From: Oscillospiraceae bacterium
Lineage (GTDB): Bacteria; Bacillota_A; Clostridia; Oscillospirales; WRJC01
NCBI GenBank assembly: GCA_009785015.1
Contig: WQXD01000128.1
Coordinates: 1-9,547 of the forward strand
DNA length: 9,547 bases
Direction: 5' to 3'
In this document: positions 1-5,149 of the stretch, one piece after another
Layout of the letters: each line of letters opens with the position of its first letter
Numbering within the stretch: position 1 is the first letter of the stretch
Position numbers and translations under genes: made by a program
Notes under the pieces: model-generated
The model's input: only the letters and a program-made list of their open reading frames with translations
The model's database searches: none
What the model was told of the DNA's origin: nothing

Positions 1-32
1 AATAATTCAAAAAAATCCAATGAAATCTCCAT
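1..32 (-). CDS. tupB: Putative tungstate ABC transporter permease TupB, first codons only (partial)
   Basis: Only the first ten codons lie in the window. The tupA stop and a new ATG share bases as TAATG, and from that ATG (bases 32-30) the frame reads MEISLDFFEL to the window edge with no stop. A second in-frame start is a TTG at bases 20-18, six bases after a GGAG (bases 30-27), which would give MDFFEL. That ribosome binding site is better than anything in front of the ATG, so the TTG may be the real start. TupA genes are usually followed directly by the membrane permease tupB and the ATPase tupC. Identity is inferred from this position and from a short hydrophobic start; ten residues cannot prove it. 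Confidence 0.4.
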   Translation of the reverse strand, partial: MEISLDFFEL

Positions 33-865
33 TAGGTTCCCATGAAGAATAACGGTTCGCCGTATTTTTCAACGCCGTACTTCGCTATCAATTCCGAAGC
101 GCGGGACGACAGCAGCCAATCCATGAAATCTTTTGCGTCTTTCGTTTTTATGTTTTTGCCCTCTTTTTCGGTGACAAGGATAATTGAATATACGTTTTTG
201 AGCTCCGAACCCTGATTGACAACCACTTCGAGGTCGAGTTTATCTTTCATTGAAAGGAATGTTGAGAGGTCGGTGAGCGTATAGCCCTGCATTTCGGAAG
301 TCATCACAAGCGTGTCGCCCATGCCTTTGCCCACTTCGACATAATTGTCCCTGTCTGCCGCAGGGTCTGTGTCCGCGAGTTTCCAGAGGGATTTTTCTTT
401 GGTATGCGTGCCGGATTCGTCGCCGCGCGATAAGAATTTATTGCCGGTGCCAAGTATCATTTTCATCGCCGAAGCTACATCGGAAGCGGTTTTTATTCCG
501 GCGGGGTCAGACAGCGGACCGACGATAACAAAGAAATTGTGCATAAATTCCGTCCGGTCGCTGCCGGAACCGTTTTCCACAAATTCTTTTTCGGCGGCGG
601 GACTGTGCGCAATTACCGCGTCGGCGTCGCCTGCGGCTGCTGTGGCAAGCGCCTGACCGCTTCCCTGCGCCAGTATATCGAGGGTTATTCCGGTGTCTTC
701 TCTAAGATACGGGGCAAGATAATCGAGCAGACCCGAATCGTTTACGCTTGTCGTGGTGGAAAGCGTTATTGAACGCGCTTCTTTTGGTTTATCACAGCCC
801 GCTATTGTTGCGGCAATGAATACGAAGATAAATGTAATCGCCAATAATCCGGTTTTCATTTTCAT
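32..865 (-). CDS. tupA: Tungstate ABC transporter substrate-binding lipoprotein (TupA-like)
   Basis: The likely role is the extracytoplasmic binding protein that captures tungstate and delivers it to a TupBC ABC importer, feeding tungsto- or molybdopterin enzymes. The 277-residue protein starts with a lipoprotein signal peptide: a hydrophobic stretch at residues 5-20, then the lipobox IAGC with acylated Cys24. The mature part has TupA-class motifs: TTTS at 37-40 near the start of the binding domain, GDADAVIAHSPAAEKEFV around 79-96, SRGDESGTH at 146-154, GMGDTL at 181-186 and YTLTD at 195-199. These resemble TupA more than molybdate ModA. AAGGAG at 876-881 lies ten bases before the ATG and supports this start over the internal Met3. 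The gene has its own strong promoter (935-963), and its stop overlaps the candidate tupB start. Tungstate rather than molybdate specificity is inferred from family resemblance. Confidence 0.88.
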   Translation of the reverse strand: MKMKTGLLAITFIFVFIAATIAGCDKPKEARSITLSTTTSVNDSGLLDYLAPYLREDTGITLDILAQGSGQALATAAAGDADAVIAHSPAAEKEFVENGSGSDRTEFMHNFFVIVGPLSDPAGIKTASDVASAMKMILGTGNKFLSRGDESGTHTKEKSLWKLADTDPAADRDNYVEVGKGMGDTLVMTSEMQGYTLTDLSTFLSMKDKLDLEVVVNQGSELKNVYSIILVTEKEGKNIKTKDAKDFMDWLLSSRASELIAKYGVEKYGEPLFFMGT

Positions 866-905
866 AAATTTTTCGCTCCTTATTTACAATAAAATATATT
901 TTAAA

Positions 906-924
906 GGTTTTACACGGCAAAACC
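906..924 (-). promoter_or_regulatory. Inverted repeat in the tupA leader, possible operator
   Basis: On the minus strand this reads GGTTTTGCCGTGTAAAACC: six-base arms GGTTTT and AAAACC around a seven-base centre. It lies about 5 to 23 bases after the predicted tupA start point, where a bound repressor would block transcription. It could instead form a small RNA hairpin. The symmetry and position are seen directly; any regulator, such as a tungstate- or molybdate-responsive one, is inference. The arms do not resemble an operator I can name. Confidence 0.35.
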
Positions 925-934
925 AATATAAAAC

Positions 935-963
935 AGTATATATCATTTTTCGGTGTATGTCAA
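935..963 (-). promoter_or_regulatory. Predicted sigma-A-type promoter for tupA
   Basis: Read on the minus strand, a perfect -35 box TTGACA (bases 963-958) is followed by a 17-base spacer and a -10 box TATACT (940-935), five of six matches to consensus. The predicted start point is near base 928, giving a leader of about 60 bases before the tupA ATG at 865. This is the best promoter match seen in the window. Confidence 0.75.
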
Positions 964-967
964 GCAA

Positions 968-1002
968 AAACAATAATTTTACTATTTTTTTACTATTTTT
1001 TT
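968..1002 (-). promoter_or_regulatory. Phased A-tracts upstream of the tupA promoter (UP-element-like)
   Basis: Two exact tandem copies of an 11-base unit, ACTATTTTTTT on the plus strand (981-991 and 992-1002), are followed by further A/T runs (968-980) up to the tupA -35 box. On the minus strand these are A-tracts spaced about one helical turn apart, directly upstream of -35. Such tracts typically bend DNA or act as UP elements that raise promoter strength. The repeat is seen; the function is inferred from position. Confidence 0.4.
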
Positions 1003-1039
1003 GTAATTATATTGATTATTTTTATTTCAGCTCAGACCG

Positions 1040-1068
1040 TTGCTTTTTTTGTATTTTTGTGTTATACT
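1040..1068 (+). promoter_or_regulatory. Predicted promoter for the chrA pair
   Basis: A -10 box TATACT (1063-1068, five of six matches) lies 17 bases after TTGCTT (1040-1045), which keeps only the TTG of a -35 consensus. Transcription would begin near 1075, about 27 bases before the TTG start of the first chrA gene. The -10 and spacing are good and the -35 is weak, which suggests a modest or activated promoter. Confidence 0.5.
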
Positions 1069-1087
1069 CATATTTATGAAATTTAAC

Positions 1088-1094
1088 GCAGGAG
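1088..1094 (+). promoter_or_regulatory. Ribosome binding site fixing a TTG start
   Basis: GCAGGAG ends seven bases before the TTG at 1102. It is the only good Shine-Dalgarno match near the beginning of this frame, and no ATG in the same frame lies between it and the conserved N-terminus, so TTG is the likely initiation codon of the first chrA gene. Confidence 0.65.
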
Positions 1095-1101
1095 TATTGT
1101 T

Positions 1102-1668
1102 TTGAAGGTTTTAATTGAATTGTTTTGGGTGTTTTTCAAGGCGGGCACATTCACATTCGCGGGCGGGCTCGCCATGCTGCCCGTCATCCAAAAAGACGTC
1201 GTCGAAAAATACCGCTTTATGCCCGAAGAAGATTTTTTGGAATACGCCACGCTTGCTCAGACGCTTCCGGGTATCATCGCGTTGAATTGCGCGGTATTCG
1301 TCGGCAGGCGGACGGCGGGCACGCTCGGTATGCTGGTCGCCGGATTCGGCGCGGTATTTTCGGCGTTTGTACTGATGATCGCCGCCACGGTGCTTTTGCA
1401 GTTTATTCCGCAGCAGGGGGCGGTTATCGGGGCGCTCCAGGCCATACGCGCGGCTTCGGCGGCCTTGATTCTTTCCGCGGCTTTTTCAATCGGGCGGCAC
1501 AATCTGAAAAGCGCCTTTGCCGTCGTCGTCATGCTTGTCACGTTTGCGCTTGTGCTGTTTATGCAGCTTGGCGCCGTGGTCATCATAATCGCGGCGGGAT
1601 TTGCCGGATATTTTTACCAAAAAATCCGGAACCGGATTAAAAGCAGGGGAGGGCAGAATAAAAAATGA
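1102..1668 (+). CDS. chrA: Chromate transporter family protein, first half of a split ChrA pair
   Basis: This 188-residue, very hydrophobic membrane protein belongs to the CHR (chromate ion transporter) superfamily in its short, single-domain form. Family motifs are visible: an N-terminal hydrophobic segment with FAGGLAM at 19-25, a conserved acidic region at 41-48, and LPG at 55-57 before the next membrane segments. Further hydrophobic stretches cover about 72-102, 109-130 and 137-172, and the C-terminus is basic (QKIRNRIKSR). Full-length ChrA fuses two such domains; short-chain pairs as in Bacillus subtilis encode them separately and both halves are needed. Translation starts at TTG (1102) behind a good ribosome binding site. 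The stop overlaps the next start as ATGA, implying coupled translation and a heteromeric complex. Chromate export is the family function. The true substrate here is untested and could be another oxyanion. Confidence 0.87.
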   Translation: MKVLIELFWVFFKAGTFTFAGGLAMLPVIQKDVVEKYRFMPEEDFLEYATLAQTLPGIIALNCAVFVGRRTAGTLGMLVAGFGAVFSAFVLMIAATVLLQFIPQQGAVIGALQAIRAASAALILSAAFSIGRHNLKSAFAVVVMLVTFALVLFMQLGAVVIIIAAGFAGYFYQKIRNRIKSRGGQNKK

Positions 1669-2240
1669 TCATATGGAATTGCCTTGAATTGTTTCTTTCT
1701 TTTTTCAAAATCGGCATTGCGGGGTTCGGCGGCGGATATGCCATGATGTCGATGATACTCGCCGAATCCAAAAATTTCGGAATCACCCTCGAGCAGTTCG
1801 CCGACCTGAACGCGCTCGATATGATCGTACCCGGTCCGATTGCGATCAATTCGGCGACATATGTGGGTTATCTGTATTCCGGGTTTTGGGGCGCGCTCGC
1901 TGCGACACTCGGCGTAATGCTGCCCTCGTTTATAATTGTCACCGTCGTTATGATTTTTATCACGCGTTTTAGGGAGAACCGTTTCATAAGCGCTTTTTTG
2001 AGCGGAGTAAAAGCCGCGGCTGTCGGGCTCGTCGCGGCGGCGTCGCTGACGATCGCCTCGGGCGTGCTGCTCAATCAGGGCGCGGAAACGGCGGATATTT
2101 TTACGGATCCCCTCAAAGCGGTTTCGTTTTTTTTGACGGGCGTATTTGTCGTCACCGCTGTGGCAAATATAAGATTCAAAATAAATCCGATTCTTCTGAC
2201 TGTGCTTGCCGGTTTCGCCGGGGCGGTTTTTCTGAGATGA
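1665..2240 (+). CDS. chrA: Chromate transporter family protein, second half of a split ChrA pair
   Basis: This is the 191-residue partner of the preceding gene, also a single CHR domain. Motifs are clearer than in the first half: FGGGYAM at 21-27, VPGPIAIN at 55-62, YVGY at 66-69, a proline-containing membrane segment (LPSF, 86-89) and GVKAAAVGLVAAA at 114-126. Hydrophobic segments run through most of the chain to the C-terminus. The ATG at 1665 overlaps the upstream TGA as ATGA, and GGGGAGGG (1646-1653) ends eleven bases upstream. In characterised paired systems the two halves insert in opposite orientations and work together; the same is inferred here. The gene ends 22 bases before the stop codon of the convergent peptidase-like gene. 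Confidence 0.87.
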   Translation: MIIWNCLELFLSFFKIGIAGFGGGYAMMSMILAESKNFGITLEQFADLNALDMIVPGPIAINSATYVGYLYSGFWGALAATLGVMLPSFIIVTVVMIFITRFRENRFISAFLSGVKAAAVGLVAAASLTIASGVLLNQGAETADIFTDPLKAVSFFLTGVFVVTAVANIRFKINPILLTVLAGFAGAVFLR

Positions 2241-2262
2241 CTTTGTTTATCTTTTGTCAAAA

Positions 2263-3798
2263 TCATTTGTCGCTTTCGGCGATCACAGCTAAAACAGTCG
2301 CCAAAGCGTCCTTTCCGGAACGGTTGTATATGTGGGGAGTAATTCCGAATTCCTCCAGGGAACGCCCTTGCAGATCCGTCACATAACCATAATCGTAGCG
2401 GATAATGACCCCTGTATTGGGCAAACCAATAAATGCCGCCGTGTAACCTCCGAAACTGCCGAAAGTGGGCTGGCCCACCAGAGTCGCAAATCCCGACTCT
2501 TTGGCCAGCGCCGCGGAAATTTCCGCGGCGGAATACGCCCCGCCGTCTATCAGAATCCAAATCTTCCCCTCGAAGTCCCATCGGTTCGCCGCCGGATTAA
2601 CGGTGAGCTCGCGTTTAAATCCGTAACGAAGAGAGGCGAAATCGTCGGCGTTGGCTTCTGTGAGATATGGCAGTATTTCGCCTGCGGGAAAGCGGGATGC
2701 GTCCGCGTGAAGCAGCAATCCGTTGTCGAGCTGCCATTGCAGATCTCGGCGGTAAATATCGTCAAACATCAAACAATGATCGCCGCCTTTGAAAAACACG
2801 TAATAAAAAAGGCTGGCGGGCATGTCAATCAGAGGCGCCACGATATGACGCAAAAAATTTTCGGCGGAACCGCCCTGGTTGCCCCTCAAGTCGATGATCA
2901 GATGGTCAAACCCCCCGATTGTTTTGCCGAAGGCGGCAATCAGCTCGCCGTCATAGGCATAATTGGCGGTGTTCATGCTGCGCATGCGTATATATGCGAC
3001 CGAACCCGGCACAATTATGTCGAAAGTCACATTGTTTGGCACGGGCGTTTTTAAAGTTGATTGGATATATTTGTCCAAATCCACATTTTCAAGGGGATTT
3101 CCGTAGTAGCGGACCGCGGCGGGAGAAGTGAACATTCCGTCCAATTTGCCGGAATAAAGATTGGGGTACCACGGAATGTTATAGCCGGAATCCAATTTTA
3201 TCAGCGCCAATTGAACGTCATAGCGGCTGCTTTTTGCCCACAGCCCTATCAGATGCCCCATGGTCCGCATGGGAGTTACGATATATGTGGATATAATCCC
3301 GGAAAATTCGCTTAATATTTGCGTTTCGGTTTTCGAGGTATCCAAGGCTTCAACGGCGGCGCGGGCGATATCGGCCTGCCTGCGCAAATCGATTTTGAAT
3401 TTTCTCAGGGCCGTACCGTAGAATGGATAACTTTCCTCAAGGGTGCAGACAAGATAATCAAAATCCTCAAGCAAGCTTTCCTTGCTCAGTGCGGCGGGTT
3501 TGCGGGGGAGTTTGAAAAGCGGAATTTTTGCCGGTTCGGTTGTTTCGATTACTTCGGTTGTTTCGGTTATTTTATCCGTGACGGCTTCAACGGTAAACGC
3601 TTCGGCTTCGGTTTCGGATGTTTCGGTTATTTCGGTTATAATATTTGCCGTTTCCGTTTCCGTTTCAACCGGTTCGTAAAACTCCGGGGAGGCGGTTGCG
3701 TTTTTGGTTTCCGTTATGATTTCGACAGGGTTGGACGGCGTATCGCATGATATGATCAGCAGCAGTATCAAAAGCAAAAGCAATTTCGATTTTTTCAT
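2263..3798 (-). CDS. S41-family peptidase-like lipoprotein with Thr/Glu-rich linker
   Basis: This 511-residue secreted protein is related to C-terminal processing (tail-specific, S41) peptidases. A lysine-led signal peptide ends in LIISC with lipidated Cys18. Residues 43-90 form a Thr/Glu-rich low-complexity linker with repeated ITET-like units, probably a flexible tether from the membrane. The peptidase-like domain covers about 255-490: LIIDLRGNQGG at 300-310, then ILIDGGAYSAAE at 415-426, where Ser423 matches the S41 nucleophile. The GxxT segment that normally carries the catalytic Lys reads GQPTFGSFGG (442-451), with Ser448 where Lys is expected. No clear PDZ domain is seen. It may be an S41 variant with different catalytic residues, or an inactive relative. 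GGGTGAG lies upstream of the ATG. It is the last gene of the minus-strand run, four bases after the ygjV-like gene. The physiological substrate is unknown. Confidence 0.8.
   Translation of the reverse strand: MKKSKLLLLLILLLIISCDTPSNPVEIITETKNATASPEFYEPVETETETANIITEITETSETEAEAFTVEAVTDKITETTEVIETTEPAKIPLFKLPRKPAALSKESLLEDFDYLVCTLEESYPFYGTALRKFKIDLRRQADIARAAVEALDTSKTETQILSEFSGIISTYIVTPMRTMGHLIGLWAKSSRYDVQLALIKLDSGYNIPWYPNLYSGKLDGMFTSPAAVRYYGNPLENVDLDKYIQSTLKTPVPNNVTFDIIVPGSVAYIRMRSMNTANYAYDGELIAAFGKTIGGFDHLIIDLRGNQGGSAENFLRHIVAPLIDMPASLFYYVFFKGGDHCLMFDDIYRRDLQWQLDNGLLLHADASRFPAGEILPYLTEANADDFASLRYGFKRELTVNPAANRWDFEGKIWILIDGGAYSAAEISAALAKESGFATLVGQPTFGSFGGYTAAFIGLPNTGVIIRYDYGYVTDLQGRSLEEFGITPHIYNRSGKDALATVLAVIAESDK
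3529..3672. repeat. Degenerate short tandem repeats encoding the Thr/Glu-rich linker
   Basis: On the plus strand, units such as TTTCGGTTAT and TTCGGTTG recur imperfectly through this stretch; on the coding strand they give ITET-, VTET- and ETE-like residues (43-90 of the S41-like lipoprotein). It is coding low-complexity sequence rather than a mobile or regulatory repeat. Repeats of this kind tend to change length by slippage, so linker length may vary between strains. Confidence 0.6.
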
Positions 3799-3802
3799 AA
3801 TC

Positions 3803-4306
3803 TCACCCTTTTTTTATATCAAATCTGTATATGGCGACAAATATGGAAAAAAGGCAAAAAATTTCGGTAAATATGCCCGCAACCGAAAAAACAAGTATAT
3901 TGTATACAAGCCATAACGCCGAGGCCGCCAAACTGAACAAGCGTATATTGCGCAGATTTCTCAAACCGAAAACAAAAGTCGAGACACACATCCCGCAAAC
4001 CGGAAACGCCGAAAACCCGTTTTCCCAAGTCAGTATGCCGACAAGTATAAACGCGGCGGAAAATGAAACCGTCAAAATCCGCTGACGCTTCTTTTCGTGC
4101 CTGTATCCGAAAATCAAATCGCGCGGAATTTCCAAAAGGTTCATGCCCATTCCCGTCAATTTGCCCAAAAATATGTAATGCAGCGCCCAAACCGCGCCCG
4201 CGAAAGCCTGAATCCACAGAATTTTTTTTTTGTCATTGTGCTGATATGAAAAAAACATCAATACTATGCCGACCAAGCCGATTATTTGCGCTATGTAAAA
4301 ATTCAT
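3803..4306 (-). CDS. YgjV-like integral membrane protein
   Basis: This is a 167-residue, mostly hydrophobic protein resembling the YgjV inner-membrane family, whose function is not established. From the chosen ATG it begins MNFYIAQIIGLVG, in register with the YgjV N-terminus. A short basic loop follows (NDKKK, 24-28), then a second segment with ALHYIFLG (41-48), a basic cytoplasmic-type loop (70-76) and further hydrophobic stretches at about 77-93, 100-114, 122-143 and 147-160. VSTFVFGLRN (108-117) and ALWLVYN (130-136) also match the family pattern. The frame can be extended to a TTG at 4321 (172 residues), which would overlap the esterase gene by 11 bases. The ATG is preferred for its family alignment and four-base gap, though neither start has a good ribosome binding site, so coupled translation is likely. 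Function unknown. Confidence 0.72.
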   Translation of the reverse strand: MNFYIAQIIGLVGIVLMFFSYQHNDKKKILWIQAFAGAVWALHYIFLGKLTGMGMNLLEIPRDLIFGYRHEKKRQRILTVSFSAAFILVGILTWENGFSAFPVCGMCVSTFVFGLRNLRNIRLFSLAASALWLVYNILVFSVAGIFTEIFCLFSIFVAIYRFDIKKG

Positions 4307-4310
4307 GCTG

Positions 4311-5126
4311 TCAAACGGCAAACAAAATTTCGTCGATCCATTTTACCGCCATATCGATCCAGCGCGCCACATAAGGCATGAGCATGGAATCTTTTGGGGC
4401 GACTTCTTCGCTGGCGAGCGACAATCCGTGTTCCCCATGCGGGAATACGTGAAGCTCAAAGGGTATTTTATTGGCTGCCAGCGATTCGCACATATAAAGC
4501 GCGTTTTCCACGGGTACGACGCTGTCGTCGGCGGTGTGCCATATAAAGGCGGGGCAGGTGTTTGAATCGACTTGTTTTTCAATCGAAAATATGTCCAGCT
4601 CTTCCAGGGTCGGATTTTTGTTGCTCAAAAATCCGTTGATGCGCCCTTTGTGGATTTTTTCGGATATTACCGCATAGGCCAAAATCATGCCGTCGGGCCT
4701 CACATAAGAATTTTCACAGCCCAAAGCGGCGGAAACGACATCGAGCTTCCACAAAGTGCCCAGGCTCGCGGCCAAATGCCCTCCCGCCGAAAAACCGCAT
4801 ACGACTATTTTGTCTTTGTCGATATTCCAATTTTCGGCATGGTCGCGTATATATTGCATCGCCCTGGCGGCGTCGAGCAGCGGGGCATATTTGACCGCTT
4901 CCTCTTTTACGGAATATCTCAGCACAAACGCGTTCATTCCCGCGGCGTAAAATGCCATTGCGACGGGTTCGGCTTCGCGGTCGCTTGTCATCTGATATCC
5001 GCCGCCCGGCAAAACAAGCACCGCTTTTTTCTTAAAATTGCGGAATTCCGGCGATTTTTCGGATATATAAGCGGTAAGGGTTATATGGGGTTTTTCCGGA
5101 TACAGTGAAATTTTTTCGTAAATCAT
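4311..5126 (-). CDS. Alpha/beta-hydrolase, BD-FAE/acetyl-esterase-like
   Basis: This is a 271-residue cytoplasmic esterase-type hydrolase with no signal peptide. The family layout is complete: the oxyanion-hole loop LPGGGYQMTSDREAEPVA at 39-55, AFVLRYSV at 66-73, the nucleophile elbow GFSAGGH with Ser113, the acid in WHTADDSVVP (probably Asp201, 196-205), and the base in HGEHG (His233). The pattern fits the BD-FAE/acetyl-xylan-esterase-like group, which removes acetyl or similar acyl groups from sugars and small esters; the real substrate cannot be read from the sequence. AGGAG (5133-5137) lies six bases before the ATG. It follows sbcC by 23 bases and precedes the ygjV-like gene by four, so it is probably co-transcribed with both. 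Nothing in it suggests a role in DNA repair. Confidence 0.85.
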   Translation of the reverse strand: MIYEKISLYPEKPHITLTAYISEKSPEFRNFKKKAVLVLPGGGYQMTSDREAEPVAMAFYAAGMNAFVLRYSVKEEAVKYAPLLDAARAMQYIRDHAENWNIDKDKIVVCGFSAGGHLAASLGTLWKLDVVSAALGCENSYVRPDGMILAYAVISEKIHKGRINGFLSNKNPTLEELDIFSIEKQVDSNTCPAFIWHTADDSVVPVENALYMCESLAANKIPFELHVFPHGEHGLSLASEEVAPKDSMLMPYVARWIDMAVKWIDEILFAV

Positions 5127-5149
5127 AGTTTTCTCCTAAAATGTTTTAT

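Noticed and set aside
866..1101. Possible molybdenum/tungsten cofactor riboswitch or small RNA in the divergent intergenic region
   Set aside because: The tupA leader is only about 60 bases and shows just one short inverted repeat; there is no room or structure for a known Moco/Tuco-type element.
1125..1640. Alternative plus-strand frame of 171 codons within the first chrA gene
   Set aside because: The translation is Arg/Gly/His-rich, typical of a frame-shifted reading of GC-rich codons, whereas the overlapping frame has conserved CHR motifs.
2237..2266. Stem-like inverted repeat (ATGACTTTG and CAAAATCAT, 12-base loop) across the convergent stop codons, a possible bidirectional terminator
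   Set aside because: The stem is AT-rich with a C/A mismatch (or G-U wobble) in the middle, and no U-tract follows it in either direction, so an intrinsic terminator cannot be supported.
2332..3054. Open frame of 240 codons on the plus strand inside the S41-like gene
   Set aside because: It lies entirely antisense to a gene with clear signal peptide and domain motifs, and its own translation has no recognisable domain or plausible ribosome binding context.
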